Assembly: GCF_900461555.1 (NCBI RefSeq)
Contig: NZ_UGOX01000001.1
Location: forward strand, 381,001 to 445,000
Direction of reading: 5' to 3'
Length of the DNA stretch: 64,000 nt
Origin: Legionella quinlivanii
GTDB lineage: Bacteria > Pseudomonadota > Gammaproteobacteria > Legionellales > Legionellaceae
The notes beneath the pieces are model-generated. The model saw nothing but the letters and a program-made list of their open reading frames with translations, was not told the origin of the DNA and did not search any database. Within the stretch, counting starts at the first letter, position 1. The number at the start of each line of letters is the position of its first letter. Below are positions 28,301 through 36,008 of the stretch, one piece after another. The position numbers and the translations under genes are program-made.

Positions 28301-31070
28301 TTTCAATGTTGTAACAGAGAATCAACTGGCCATCTTTGGAGCGCTGAGTGTAGAGACCTTTCGGAGTGTTGTTTGTTTTGGGACCCGAAGAAAGGCGCAT
28401 ATGATGACGCAGCATTACCTTTGCCGCATCGAGGGTCATGGCCGATATTACATGCGGGGCTTTGACTCCTGGCTCTGCATTAATCCAGGTATGGAAAAAC
28501 GCTTGCAGAGGCGTTTCATCAGCTGTACCAAGTGGGGCATAACGTTTAACATCACATGGATTTTCTGCGATGTAGTCCTGATAATATTTCCCCAGTAAGC
28601 GGTCGATATTGTCATAGGTGACCAGTTCAGCAGTAATCACTTCTTCAACTACCTGAAGCCCCATCCGTTGTTGCTCTTGTTGTATCTGACGATTTTGCTG
28701 AATTTCCTGCTGTTGTTGCATTTGCAGTTGCACACCGCTGCCCCGCTGCAAAGGCCAGGGGCCTTTATCTGCCTCGTCAAAGTGCAGCTTAATTGATTCA
28801 GCTGTTGGGTGGAGGGCTTTGGGTTCTGTGGAGGCATGGTCTGATTTGGCGTGATCGAAGCGGCTGACCTCTTTGATCTGCAATGAAAGCATTGCTCCCT
28901 GTTTCAAGTGTCGATTGTTAAGGATCACATTGTTCAATTGACGATAAAGGGCACGCAACTCACGATATTCTTCAGTAGTCGTTTCTTCCCCTTCAAGTTC
29001 GGGAATGACTATCAGTCCAGTCCAGCGGCCTCTCTGGGCGGCTCTCGCCAATTCACTCAGAAAGATTGCGAATTCACGTTTATAACGCAGACATTCAGCC
29101 AGATTAATTTGTTCAAAACTATCTTTTTCATTAATGTGCTCAAGCAAGGCAATATAGGCTTTGTCATTGCCTGGCTGGTAGGCTGCACTGATTTGATTAA
29201 AGGGAAAAGAATAACCATTACGTAAATGATCCGATAATAAAACAAGATATTCCCTGACTTCATGCTGCTGGCAGGAGAGATAGAATAAAGGGCGGTTGCG
29301 GCCATAGATGCTTAGCAGATTTTCACTGAGATCTGAATCTCTCAAAAAAGACAGTACTTCGGATAATCCTTTGACGCCCATGTCTTCAATGCATTGCTTG
29401 AATATTTTATGCTCGTTTTTATTGGCAGCCAGATCATCTGCTTCATTCAGATGCAGTAACCAGAAACGGGCGACCCGTTGCCAGTAGTTGTCGACCATTG
29501 GGGGTAAGTATCCGGATTCCTTAAGCCAGCGGTTACGGCCAAGAACTGGTAATAGCTCATCTCGCAGTTGTCTCAGTGAGTGATTCGCTTCATTAATTAG
29601 CAACTCAGTGAGGTGTGCATTATCCTGCACTTGTTTTTTGATAAGTAATGATTCTTCCAGATTCAGATTAAACTTCGCGGGCAGGTGAATTTTAAGTTTT
29701 GGCTGCTTCGACTGGCCGCGAAAGGTATTGAGAACCATCGCAGTGGCGATATCTCTTTGAGGAATAATCTGAGAGCTTTTTTCCAGCGCCATATAATTAA
29801 AAAAGGCGCTATTGGTTTCAGTTTGGCGACAAGCTTTTGCATGTTCATGCTGAAAAGAGGATTGATCAATGTGGTCAGGTACAACCAAGGTAGTCAATTC
29901 GTTTTCAATTCTGAGAACAGGAGGATAGCCAAATCGAGTCATTGCAGGCACAAGACCCGGGATATTTGAGCGATAGGCAGGCTTCCAATGCGCATCAAAT
30001 ACATTTCTCTCATATTGATTTTCGCCAAAAATGCGAATGACATCCACCAGACTGTTAGGAGTGATAGGTTTTCCAGCGACATTGGGTAATGCGGAAATGG
30101 CCGCTAATTTTATGGGGAGGTAGCCCTGCCATTTTCCTTCAGGAATTTCTCTTTGAAGCGTTTTATTTAATCTCTTAAATTCTTCAGTACAAAAGTGCTC
30201 ATATTCCTGTTCATAACAGCTGTATTGCACGCCTTTTTCGTCATCATCTCCACGAAACTGGGCAAATACATAGCATCCTAATAAAAAATTAAAATCTGAG
30301 GATACATCAAAAAGCCAGGTCTTACTGATATTTTGATCCAGCCATGCAATTGCCGTGTAGCCCGTTGAAATGAGATTAATTGCTTTTCTCGCACTCACTT
30401 CCTGGAATTCAATGGTGAGTCGTTTTTCAAGCTCTTTCTTTTCTTCCTCGAGAAGAGGGGTTTCACAATAAATCGTAGGATTCATTTTATTACGCAGATC
30501 AACAACGCCCCATTTAGCCAGGCCTTTGGGATCGCGATTAAAATTGACAACGAGCGCATCATTGCGGGATTTGATTGATTGTGCGTTTTCGGACTGAATA
30601 TTCAAAAGATTGAATACACTGAACTCAAAATGCCTGCCTTTGTGAGCAGCTCGGTGTTTTATGTGTTCAGTCAGGCGCAGCATATCCAGGTAGGTGACTG
30701 GTTCGGCTGGTTTAAGTTGTCCTGTCGCGGTTTTCTCCAAAAAGCCTGGTTGAAGAGAGGCGTTTCCTTCAAAAGGAGGCACAAAAATCATTTTTTCCAG
30801 AAAACATTTTCTTACCGATTGATCTGTTTGAAGAATTTCTGAAATTTTTTGGCTGACCTCGCCAATAGTAAACAGTTTTCTGGAGTTGAGCTGAGAGATG
30901 ATTTTGTCAAAAAATTCTGTATAACTTCCTTTTCGTTTATGCTTTATTTCCACTTCCAAAACCGGGAGGTTGAAAAGCCCATGAAAATGGGTTTCGAGTG
31001 CCTCAAAGATTTCTTCAAAATTATCGAAATTATACTTTTGGCGAAGTTTAGGAAAAGAATCAGAATACAT
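19365..31070 (-). CDS. Giant SecA-like helicase-domain protein (~3,900 aa), candidate effector
   Basis: This 3,901-residue protein has a superfamily 2 ATPase core at about residues 2000-2520. It shows a Walker A variant LGTGEGKSHF near 2028, a DEFDD motif near 2130 in the place of SecA's DEVDS, and a C-terminal helicase segment near 2470 (ASGFGRGDNV, then QTGGRTARNGEEGQ), parallel to SecA's AGRGTDI and GRAGRQGD. A Gln-rich coiled segment (QMQQQQEIQQNRQIQ) lies near residue 795. Residues about 3057-3385 contain three ~110-residue tandem repeats sharing QWYLSxLxKMP and PPFxLExLQ. The remainder is helical and unrecognised. There is no signal peptide or membrane segment. The start is set at ATG 31070, preceded by GAGGTG; the frame opens with TTG at 31082. 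Its size, helical repeats and the adjacent ankyrin gene suggest a translocated effector, which is inference. Confidence 0.85.
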   Translation of the reverse strand: MYSDSFPKLRQKYNFDNFEEIFEALETHFHGLFNLPVLEVEIKHKRKGSYTEFFDKIISQLNSRKLFTIGEVSQKISEILQTDQSVRKCFLEKMIFVPPFEGNASLQPGFLEKTATGQLKPAEPVTYLDMLRLTEHIKHRAAHKGRHFEFSVFNLLNIQSENAQSIKSRNDALVVNFNRDPKGLAKWGVVDLRNKMNPTIYCETPLLEEEKKELEKRLTIEFQEVSARKAINLISTGYTAIAWLDQNISKTWLFDVSSDFNFLLGCYVFAQFRGDDDEKGVQYSCYEQEYEHFCTEEFKRLNKTLQREIPEGKWQGYLPIKLAAISALPNVAGKPITPNSLVDVIRIFGENQYERNVFDAHWKPAYRSNIPGLVPAMTRFGYPPVLRIENELTTLVVPDHIDQSSFQHEHAKACRQTETNSAFFNYMALEKSSQIIPQRDIATAMVLNTFRGQSKQPKLKIHLPAKFNLNLEESLLIKKQVQDNAHLTELLINEANHSLRQLRDELLPVLGRNRWLKESGYLPPMVDNYWQRVARFWLLHLNEADDLAANKNEHKIFKQCIEDMGVKGLSEVLSFLRDSDLSENLLSIYGRNRPLFYLSCQQHEVREYLVLLSDHLRNGYSFPFNQISAAYQPGNDKAYIALLEHINEKDSFEQINLAECLRYKREFAIFLSELARAAQRGRWTGLIVIPELEGEETTTEEYRELRALYRQLNNVILNNRHLKQGAMLSLQIKEVSRFDHAKSDHASTEPKALHPTAESIKLHFDEADKGPWPLQRGSGVQLQMQQQQEIQQNRQIQQEQQRMGLQVVEEVITAELVTYDNIDRLLGKYYQDYIAENPCDVKRYAPLGTADETPLQAFFHTWINAEPGVKAPHVISAMTLDAAKVMLRHHMRLSSGPKTNNTPKGLYTQRSKDGQLILCYNIEMGYVCGVPTPLTVDLQVTKPVQEFWEGDFRQFNIDHYLEHRPKLETADDFQPLVLFEVLQPEKDYSEEWKTFSRKNPDIAAMVKDVPRVLRHWQVFIQAWQYGGREAINAFFKLKEQDLLLQLPRACDILLSRQPELADWTKMWAKRGQADISTLRALGQVYYRNGEETLGLLIAKFRQIENQLGIQFFDAFQSEVLSKAENYNFYISPAFFSAIDSMIEHLAPARAQPHREAWLGFCSKHLNHVPAEHTEVLWKAFDYLVKELAKMDLSLSGDEFSELEPRNMLVEVDRILDSLRSLPAQEEKTRFLKSLHKMDLTHGGVHYAIQQEHFKYFDEELALSHFKHGKPTYAPELSSIFSWTSNEAALNIRRTLASRAQFSHEDYSLISEKLANNDLLSRHQLLWLLYTQYDARQMPAIVDRVQSLPVPLVTSIASHLHEAIFRLGHAQLSITLNTLDAAKDILQTRRGQALLAAYPHGNFLEALDLLMEGGNQLKMPDFLNLFEIKLAFKVSHPQFLQLAAYKAATLFGAFTEKQLRDFIQATDGLTLAVMNELDLLLNHLFSVNFNQGNPQALHQPKNWDDFLRTIGEMNNKPVNRTAIRKQFISRLSDQNIVFKYSRSGEFRNLVEEERPAKLGLFVDHQHRLWTFLKNHIVIPTQGDAAEALQPLLAFFTSLQLNRTYLNEVEPLLAILEKTAKDQVWSASYFSKILDVLKPEDEQLPFPLDMLQVILADELLKAKPIDNTEKDFPQDLVIPLKGILKNTVFSRSQQTALCQLALHEYQYARTTSLLTEAINLLSSEQHAASRDSALQILNSSLNKVSMENRFAKLRQLLNHPMPSPSVKETWHKSTALWLKAIAADPREENLFNQVMAKLGDERSAERALVFHIIAWSCLQPGLRDKEAYEYELDRKAPKLIERLSRLSLDELTALAATYPKQPSPGADDLIRLLKRAATSHDFKKELSGFLKNPHPEIRPDYSHVPKTRAADLRRMFTSTRVTDGKVNRPLTATEIARISLMFAELKRLETGEAFVEGCNKAIADLGRDELAEAFHRLCKSPASDSRQVQIWALEFHALGLTTRKYPHMAQQFALIANDVAVTASSRVLRLGTGEGKSHFVAMRAAKKAAQGQTATVFTAKRSLAERDLEDYQAFYDYLNISTSTITPKSSRESYTGAQVHYTTLGDLSLFLDEQSFQGQPIDIDPDKSEGLGDEFDDTYFGQGRKMAFNYARPTGRTPKQMIWFYRALNDFYEANKDRFKIEEITRESVEALLEFLIEKAQDDEEKTKYLVLLARDGLQLVSWIQSAHEAMSLQRGEKYSVLEDNVPIGGASYLLKEIVPLTTNNHKATGSTFSAGVHQLVATNLNEEAKKQNEAQNYHVLPESHIISSQVAATLIPRLWKRWEGFTATISTSQAQALNKEHGTQVLHVSTNQSDLRYWHNAKFYRNQEQRIEAMLQQLKLCMAENKSVLFACKNDKKVLEIQTILSERLSKEELENLLFYTNEDKETSSEVLAKKQRMEEWKGGKKQKGIALVASGFGRGDNVGVEAVFIFDTGDVNDLLQTGGRTARNGEEGQVFQFYLEDELQQEREQLLRIIETTPGLEHDKIKASLQEVPGNSENEKLFEQVMLLREYVFSLQNAATQGFRTGIAQFSAWGMRLISTFLDPGQASEFTSMLTRHLNSLEKKWLSISALNHLTSLEKVRLIEERIAEAAKDLQANYEELMGKVNSTPFNFTPAAEMTLLIQLEQFQPADKSTYNMANLGAILSALPLGTKSHELLDSIPEQLATLATQADILESFTHDAQEFLSIEQFSEQLKIRVQQITKASPIHGQIKAGGMLTPNADDILKAVSSEIRQSFIRSSGKLHPSLQQILSQWMTGPGLLEDKDRVSQILPLLNYLGQFSEYEQLRWAKHYLENIDNLLHDTPMAEMSRRFSGRAMSYEDNESLWHLAHSFPNDEGKLFTQLKEATQNNYVQRIRMLRRCEDLMSQLPEEDRELFLQQFAKVMQQFSEGINWDSFDSLVKKTERWWNLNGGHYRSELRAMWTALAEGMTESALPVIGSLLTEQGKGWYQGLQLAVISPEMTANLQVSHLKVLNQLWVSKYHFSPEQQKQSASVINQMLSTWKSEANAREQAGPMLKSYQQFLEAAEQQGNTELGNASLWYLSSLQKMPSIRQELERFVLRPPFKLQDLQAQFEKHSFDEAGIEILLHKANEQLMSLEDFSLCCQSLAEIRWSKQGETKEKLRQDLRTYTQFLQSAKVQGHSNLAEGSQWYLSMLEKMPLSSQELIRFTNNPPFSLETLQQILAQHSFTDAGIRHLLLLANQQHMTAELFNTYCLILGSANWSLQQESSEQLKEFLQGLDQFLQRARHERHSDLVKGAQWFVSLFYKMPALSKELQAHAAHCLFSLEDWQTAMGDLSVTQTDISALLRVARLLNQNLNEFSACCQSINSIRKIVEENALLNLADKKAFDQSLKLLPASSLAILLKVWSGFQVNILANPASLMQSLRYAENRNIKDRELEPLLTALFMAVGSEPKSSPQELAYIFEGIDRFQQNNSAEIGKLNAIQQSTNKLPQEQYLHDNLAVYLSDTPDAHQDAVKDMAEWFYKKASDCRGDVELMKENIRQESWYRFDNKTVNQTRNRVMWLHMLNHQAFVNAKQDDTRRINWSDKKNELLLEDGLKHYTQESRRILAQKPSSNLRLVRDLSIVQQQGLFQIANELAIIGKPNLDLNALHGEKESKALLTDLEKNLTRLGQQYKGAWFKSEARNQQINSLLVRLNNKEAASPNRYIELLNVLRETRNNILDDDIQKNQARSGRKLNQSGHSRLLSTINQMEDQIVRHWVQDTTVLQDFQAYETRCKEDIMELTARLETMAKDYLDDIFSRNSFMDRTFWKTANQKENLNVSNLKNKLNQFIRTHEGNLNDMGGEELAGLIQIVKEEKFSGHLQTIGQEILSRAESLSAYLIQRKEQPHPAQELDRGYAG

Positions 31071-31201
31071 GAGACACCTCAAAGCATGGAAGTAGGCTAA
31101 GTTTAGAGAGATTTCCTTAAAGAAATATTAAGAACTCGGTGGGTATAGATGTCAGTCCCGCGCAGTATTGTTGGGTAAAAGAACCAGGCAACTAACTTGT
31201 T

Positions 31202-31285
31202 GTCTTTGCGAACAAAGTGAAGCAATCCAAATCGGAACTTGAACAAAGTAAGGAGCTGGATTGCTTCGCTAACGCTCGCAAAGAC
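31202..31285. repeat. Palindromic intergenic repeat, family A (full copy)
   Basis: The left arm at 31202-31229 begins GTCTTTGCGA and ends GAAGCAATCCA. The right arm at 31257-31285 is its near-perfect reverse complement. The element is 84 bases, has no coding capacity, and lies between divergently or singly transcribed genes, like a MITE or REP-type element. One arm recurs at 44611-44639. Just downstream, at about 31307-31326, TCCCGC and GCGGGA form another small hairpin that may be a remnant of family B. Confidence 0.8.
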
Positions 31286-31388
31286 AGTTTTTGTGTTCTT
31301 ATCTTCGTCCCGCGTTAAGCGGGATTGGCGGGAATAAGTAGTTAAGTTTGTGGAAATCCTTCAGGAGGATGTCGAAAAAAATGTAAAA

Positions 31389-32171
31389 TTACTCTTCCCC
31401 TTCCAATGCCTGTTGCCGGCATTTATTTTTCCATTCGAGATCTACGGTGCCTTCTTCCAAAGGTTCGAGGTTTGCATTGACAGCAACGCGATTGTCAAAC
31501 ACGAAGCAACTGCCTTCCCATAAGGAATTTTCCTGGATAGTTTCAAGATAATTGAGGATGCCGCCTTCCAGATGATAAACCTGTTCGAAGCCCAGCTTCT
31601 TAAGATAAGCGGTTGATTTTTCACAACGGATACCGCCAGTACAAAACATGGCTATTTTTTTGTGCTTGTCCTGCATCAGATTATTTTGCACGTATTCAGG
31701 AAAATCTCTGAAGTTTAAGGTCTTTGGATTAATTGCGCCTTTAAAACTGCCAAGACTGACTTCATAGTCATTTCGCGTATCAATAGTAAGCACCTCTGGA
31801 TCCTGAATCAGCTGATTCCATTCCTCAGGTTTTACATAAATACCCGCCTGAGTGGCCGCATCGATATCGTCAATTCCAAAGGATACAATTTCCTTGCGTA
31901 GTTTAACTTTGGATTTGTCGAAGGGATTAGTCTCATCATAGCTTTTTTTAAACTGAAGATCAGCAAAGCCGGAATAGCTTCTCAAATGTTCAATGAATGC
32001 ATCTACCTCATTCTCCAATCCTGCGAAAGTACCATTGATGCCTTCGTGGGCCAGAATGATTGTCCCTTTAATCCCATGCTCTACCATTTTATTCAACAAA
32101 GGTTCTCTTAGGGTTTCATGGTTGGGTATAGAAACAAATTTGTAAAATGCTGCGACTAAGTATGACTTCAT
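31389..32171 (-). CDS. trhO: tRNA uridine(34) hydroxylase TrhO (rhodanese family)
   Basis: This 260-residue protein hydroxylates uridine 34 of certain tRNAs to 5-hydroxyuridine in an oxygen-dependent, prephenate-independent route (YceA/TrhO). It has an N-terminal acylphosphatase-like domain ([10 protein letters not shown]) and a rhodanese domain with the family's [10 protein letters not shown] loop, including the active cysteine, and RNDYEVSLG. The length is shorter than E. coli YceA but matches the short family members. The start is placed at 32171 ([12 protein letters not shown]) by family alignment; the frame opens at 32276 but the extra 35 residues look non-coding. It is a single gene. 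Confidence 0.9.
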   Translation of the reverse strand: MKSYLVAAFYKFVSIPNHETLREPLLNKMVEHGIKGTIILAHEGINGTFAGLENEVDAFIEHLRSYSGFADLQFKKSYDETNPFDKSKVKLRKEIVSFGIDDIDAATQAGIYVKPEEWNQLIQDPEVLTIDTRNDYEVSLGSFKGAINPKTLNFRDFPEYVQNNLMQDKHKKIAMFCTGGIRCEKSTAYLKKLGFEQVYHLEGGILNYLETIQENSLWEGSCFVFDNRVAVNANLEPLEEGTVDLEWKNKCRQQALEGEE

Positions 32172-32372
32172 GACTGCTAACCTAAATGTACAATAACGCG
32201 TTAATGATGAGATTGTATCAAATTTAATCTTATCTGTGCTAATGAGGGGGTAATTATTATAAAAAATGCCTGACATGAAAAGGGTTTAATCAGCAGTTTC
32301 ACTTGTTTCCTAACTGGAAATCATTGGCATATGGCGTTATCATTTTGGAAGTTAAGTATAAAAGGAATCAGC

Positions 32373-32792
32373 ATGCCTTATGTGTTGTGGATATTATTAT
32401 TCACGGTTTGCCCAATAAGCTGGGCCCTCGAGGATTTCGATCGTCAGCAGATTGAGGACCGGATTAAGCCGGTAGGCAGTGTGGATATTGAGGAGGATGC
32501 GGGGAGTGCCTCAACTCAGAAAACGGCTCCTGCGGTAGAAAAAGCGGTTGCGAAAAAGCCAGGCCAGGAGACGTTTGAACAATTTTGCTCAGTATGTCAT
32601 CAGGCAGGGGTTGCCGGGGCTCCCAAACTGCATGACGCCGCCGATTGGAAACCGCGTTTAAGCAAAGGGATTGACGGCTTAACCGCTTCTGCTACCAAAG
32701 GTATTAATGCAATGCCGCCCAAGGGCACCTGCCAGTCCTGTACAGAGCAGGATTTGAAAGATGCCATCCAATATATGTTGCCGCCATCATGA
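32373..32792 (+). CDS. Periplasmic cytochrome c5-like protein
   Basis: This 139-residue protein has a signal peptide (MPYVLWILLFTVCPISWA), a charged and Ala-rich linker, and a single-haem domain. The haem site is CSVCH and the probable distal methionine is in AMPPKGTC; two further cysteines (CQSC) are typical of the c5 family. It would carry electrons in the periplasm. The start at 32373 has AAGGA six bases away; an in-frame ATG at 32331 lacks a ribosome site and would spoil the signal peptide. Its stop overlaps the dsbB start (ATGA), so the two are translated together. Confidence 0.87.
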   Translation: MPYVLWILLFTVCPISWALEDFDRQQIEDRIKPVGSVDIEEDAGSASTQKTAPAVEKAVAKKPGQETFEQFCSVCHQAGVAGAPKLHDAADWKPRLSKGIDGLTASATKGINAMPPKGTCQSCTEQDLKDAIQYMLPPS

Positions 32793-33286
32793 CGCTTATA
32801 AATCCTAAACGGCTGCAATATGTATTGGTATTAATTAGTCTGCTGGTTTTTGGCGCCTCGTTGTACTTTCAATATATAAAAGGTATGGAGCCTTGTCCGC
32901 TTTGTATTATGCAGCGGATTTGCGTGCTCATTATAGTTTGCATCGGTATTGCTATGTTATTTATCAAGGCCATTTTGCGAGTGCAAAAAATGCAATTGCT
33001 GCAGATTGTATTTGCCGGAGCCGGACTTTTTTTCGCAGGCCGGCAATTATGGCTTCAATCTTTGCCTGCTGATCAGGTTCCAGCCTGTTTGCCCGGGCTT
33101 GATGTGATGGTGAAATATTTCCCACTGAAAGATGTGATGCACGCCCTGTTTTGGGGATCGGGTGATTGTGCTGAGGTGAACTGGCAATGGCTGGGGCTAT
33201 CAATGCCTGCCTGGTCTGCTTTATATTTTTTATTCATTATTATTGGATCAATGATTATTTATTATCTGAATGAAAAGTCATTATAA
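32789..33286 (+). CDS. dsbB: Disulfide bond formation protein DsbB
   Basis: This 165-residue inner-membrane protein reoxidises DsbA and passes electrons to quinones. Four hydrophobic segments are present. The first periplasmic redox pair is in PCPLCIMQR, the conserved CxxC followed by Gln-Arg, and the second loop carries PACLPG plus a later Cys (SGDCAEV). The length is normal. It overlaps the upstream cytochrome gene by 4 bases, which suggests co-translation and perhaps a shared respiratory context. Confidence 0.92.
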   Translation: MTLINPKRLQYVLVLISLLVFGASLYFQYIKGMEPCPLCIMQRICVLIIVCIGIAMLFIKAILRVQKMQLLQIVFAGAGLFFAGRQLWLQSLPADQVPACLPGLDVMVKYFPLKDVMHALFWGSGDCAEVNWQWLGLSMPAWSALYFLFIIIGSMIIYYLNEKSL

Positions 33287-33294
33287 AATCAGGC

Positions 33295-33325
33295 TTGCAT
33301 AAATTCCCAACGATTGACGTATAAT
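33295..33325 (+). promoter_or_regulatory. Promoter of tgt
   Basis: A perfect TATAAT at 33320-33325 follows TTGCAT (33295-33300) with a 19-base spacer. It lies between dsbB and tgt, leaving a leader of about 80 bases. The match of the -10 is exact; the long spacer weakens the -35. Confidence 0.5.
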
Positions 33326-33412
33326 GTCGGCAAATTGGAATTTAAATTGTAATAGTGTTATTCCATTGAAATGCGCTATTGGGAATTGATAGAACAGGTT
33401 AGATAGATTTTC

Positions 33413-34573
33413 ATGTCAACATTTAATTGTGAAGTAATTGCCAGATATTCCCGCAACAATGCGCGGATTGTTCGCGTGTCCACTCCTCATGGTGAATTTA
33501 TAAGCCCTGTATTCATGCCGGTAGGCACTCGCGCAGGCGTTAATAATATGATGCCTTTAGAGCTGAAGGAAGCCGGCAGTCAGATCATTTTAGGGGGAAA
33601 TACCTATCATATGCTTTGTGCTCCGGGTATGGACGTCATTGAACAGGCCGGCGGTATGCATCCGTTTATGGGTTGGCATGGGCCAATGCTGACAGATAGC
33701 GGCGGCTTTCAGGTTTTTAGCCTGTCCAAAAACAAGGAAATCTGTCGTATTGATGAAGAGGGTGCTCACTTTCAGTTGCCGGGGGATTCTCGTTTGATTC
33801 ATATGACACCGGAAATGTCTCTGGAAACCCAGAAAATAATTGGTGCAGATATCATCATGGCCTTTGATCAATGCACACCTGACGCATCCAGCTTTGAAGA
33901 AGTCCGCCATATTATGGAAAGAACACATCGCTGGCTTTTGCAGTCCATTGATTATCACCAGCAATATCCTGCTTCACGTTATGGTGCCAGACAGGCGCTT
34001 TTCGGTATCATTCAAGGCGGCATATTCCAGGAACTGCGCTCTGAAAGTGCTAAGTTTGTAGCCAGTATGGATTTGGACGGGATCGCTATTGGTGGTGAGA
34101 CCGTAGGCTTCGACATGAAGAAAACAGTCGAGATTATCCAATGGGTCAGACAATATCTTCCTGAAAATAAACCTCGCTATACCATGGGGGTGGGCATGTC
34201 GCCCCAGGATTTACTCGATGTCGTGGCTCAAGGTATCGATATGTTCGATTGCGTAGCCCCCACAAGGAATGCAAGACATGGGGCCTTATACTCTGGTAAA
34301 ATTGTTAGAGATGGCCATTGGCTGCGTTTTGCCAGCGAGTATGATAATCATCGGTTGCAAATCAAAAAATCCTGCTTTGCCAATGATCTGGCACCAATCA
34401 TGGAAGATTGCTTTTGCTATACCTGCAAAACGCATTCACGAGCTTATCTGCATCATTTGTTTAAACAAAAATCCAATGTTTTCACCGCACTGGCCAGCAT
34501 TCATAATGTGCATGTCATGCACGAAGTTTGCACGCAAATGCGAAATCTGATTCTTAACGAAGCTCACAATTAA
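33413..34573 (+). CDS. tgt: tRNA-guanine transglycosylase
   Basis: This 386-residue enzyme exchanges guanine 34 of GUN-anticodon tRNAs for preQ1 in queuosine synthesis. Family landmarks are [20 protein letters not shown] with the first catalytic Asp, FDQCTP, the substrate loop GGIFQELR and [21 protein letters not shown] with the nucleophilic Asp, and the zinc site CFCYTC plus the histidine of YLHH. The length is normal. In many relatives tgt precedes yajC-secDF; here ppiB follows instead. A VUT-type queuosine-precursor transporter lies 20 kb away. Confidence 0.97.
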   Translation: MSTFNCEVIARYSRNNARIVRVSTPHGEFISPVFMPVGTRAGVNNMMPLELKEAGSQIILGGNTYHMLCAPGMDVIEQAGGMHPFMGWHGPMLTDSGGFQVFSLSKNKEICRIDEEGAHFQLPGDSRLIHMTPEMSLETQKIIGADIIMAFDQCTPDASSFEEVRHIMERTHRWLLQSIDYHQQYPASRYGARQALFGIIQGGIFQELRSESAKFVASMDLDGIAIGGETVGFDMKKTVEIIQWVRQYLPENKPRYTMGVGMSPQDLLDVVAQGIDMFDCVAPTRNARHGALYSGKIVRDGHWLRFASEYDNHRLQIKKSCFANDLAPIMEDCFCYTCKTHSRAYLHHLFKQKSNVFTALASIHNVHVMHEVCTQMRNLILNEAHN

Positions 34574-34595
34574 AACTATTTCAACAGGAGATTTC

Positions 34596-35087
34596 ATGAT
34601 TATTATTAACACATCCAAGGGCGATATTCACTTGCAGTTACACGCAGACACAGCCCCTGAGACGGTGGAAAATTTCAAAAATTATGTAAACAGCGGTTTT
34701 TACAGCGATACAATTTTTCACCGCGTTATCCCAGGCTTTATGATTCAGGGTGGCGGATTAACTGCTGATATGCAACAAAAGAAGACCAACAGCCCGGTCA
34801 AGAATGAAGCAAAAACAGCGAAGCTTAACAAGCGCGGTACTATCGCTATGGCAAGAACAATGGATCCCCACTCCGCCACAGCACAGTTCTTCATTAATGT
34901 GGTCGATAATGGGTTTCTTGATTTTAAAGCGGAAAATGCCCAGGGTTTTGGTTACTGTGTTTTTGGTGAAGTGGTAGAGGGCATGGACGTAGTTGATGAA
35001 ATTGCCAAGGTAAAAACAGGCAATAAAATGGGGCACTCAGACGTGCCTGTGGAAGAAGTGATTATTCTTGGTATGCGTGAAGAGTAA
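34596..35087 (+). CDS. ppiB: Peptidyl-prolyl cis-trans isomerase B (cyclophilin)
   Basis: This 163-residue cytoplasmic cyclophilin has no signal peptide. The active site is visible as [13 protein letters not shown] (catalytic Arg, Phe and Gln), with ATAQFFINV and [17 protein letters not shown]. It starts 22 bases after tgt with AGGAG before the ATG, so the two are probably cotranscribed. Confidence 0.95.
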   Translation: MIIINTSKGDIHLQLHADTAPETVENFKNYVNSGFYSDTIFHRVIPGFMIQGGGLTADMQQKKTNSPVKNEAKTAKLNKRGTIAMARTMDPHSATAQFFINVVDNGFLDFKAENAQGFGYCVFGEVVEGMDVVDEIAKVKTGNKMGHSDVPVEEVIILGMREE

Positions 35088-35107
35088 TCATAGGAGATGA
35101 GCGGTCA

Positions 35108-35372
35108 AGCCTATAGCCGTCAGGCTAAGGATTAATGTTATCCCCTCTCCACCGCGCATAGCGTGGGGGAGAGGGTAGGGAGAGGGGGTTAAAAAATTTA
35201 TCACGATAGTGATTCCATTTTGTTGTGATAATAAAGCATAGCTACAGAACAATGAGTAATGAATCGCTACGCGACCTTATTTATAGCCCCCTCACCCTAA
35301 CCCTCTCCCCCACGCTGCGCGCGGTGGAGAGGGGATCTGATATTCTTAGCCTGACGGCTATGGGCTGCCAAG
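35108..35372. repeat. Long inverted-repeat element, family C (MITE-like)
   Basis: Two arms of about 80-90 bases (35108-35190 and 35284-35372) are imperfect inverted copies. They share an exact 15-base end motif (AGCCGTCAGGCTAAG at 35115-35129, reverse complement at 35345-35359) and a CCCTCTCCACCGCGC / GTGGGGGAGAGGG core. The ~95-base centre is AT-rich and unrelated. The element fills the gap after ppiB and has no coding capacity. It resembles widespread CCCTCTCC-type gammaproteobacterial repeats. Confidence 0.8.
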
Positions 35373-35381
35373 CCCGGCCTC

Positions 35382-36008
35382 TTAGTTCCCTTTTCTTCTT
35401 GTCGCCATTATTTCAAACTTTGGCATTTCGATGTGATAAAAAATGGCCAGTAAACGGGCAGTGAATATGCTTATAAAAGTCGTCACGATATTGATATTGA
35501 CGGGCACCTGAAAATGCTCCAGAGCAATAAAAAGCAAACCACCCGCCAGTGCAATCATGGCATAGAGTTCCTTTCTTAATACCAGTGGAATATCATTGCA
35601 TAAAATATCCCGCAGCATCCCTCCGCTGACTCCTGTTAACATGCCGCCAATGACTGCGACCAAGGGTGGGAAACCGCTGGCTAAAATTTTCTGTGTTCCA
35701 ATAATTACAAAAGTGGATAATCCCAGAGCGTCGAGGATTAGAAATAGTTTCATAATTCTGAGCAAGGAATTTGCTATAAAGATGGTCACAACCGCGCATG
35801 CTGCAGTAAAAAGAAGGTATTCAGGATGGGTAACCCAGGTGAGTGGATAGGTGTCAAAGAGTACGTCTCTGACCGTGCCTCCGCCTAAGGCGGTGATGCA
35901 GGCGATAACAATTACACCAAAAAAATCCATTTTCTTGCGGCCTGCTGAGAGAGCCCCCGTAATGGCTTCAATTCCAATACCGATAATGAATAATCCATCA
36001 AGCAACAT
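35382..36008 (-). CDS. TRIC/UPF0126 family membrane channel (YicG-like)
   Basis: This 208-residue protein has about seven hydrophobic helices. It carries the two internal repeat motifs of the family, GGGTVRDVLF and GGMLRDILCND, that characterise bacterial TRIC-type cation channels. The length matches the family. It is a single gene next to a repeat element. The ion carried is not predictable. Confidence 0.9.
   Translation of the reverse strand: MLLDGLFIIGIGIEAITGALSAGRKKMDFFGVIVIACITALGGGTVRDVLFDTYPLTWVTHPEYLLFTAACAVVTIFIANSLLRIMKLFLILDALGLSTFVIIGTQKILASGFPPLVAVIGGMLTGVSGGMLRDILCNDIPLVLRKELYAMIALAGGLLFIALEHFQVPVNINIVTTFISIFTARLLAIFYHIEMPKFEIMATRRKGN

Noticed and set aside
35225..35464. Open frame across the family C repeat
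   Set aside because: It consists of repeat arm sequence and overlaps the 3' end of the UPF0126 gene on the other strand.
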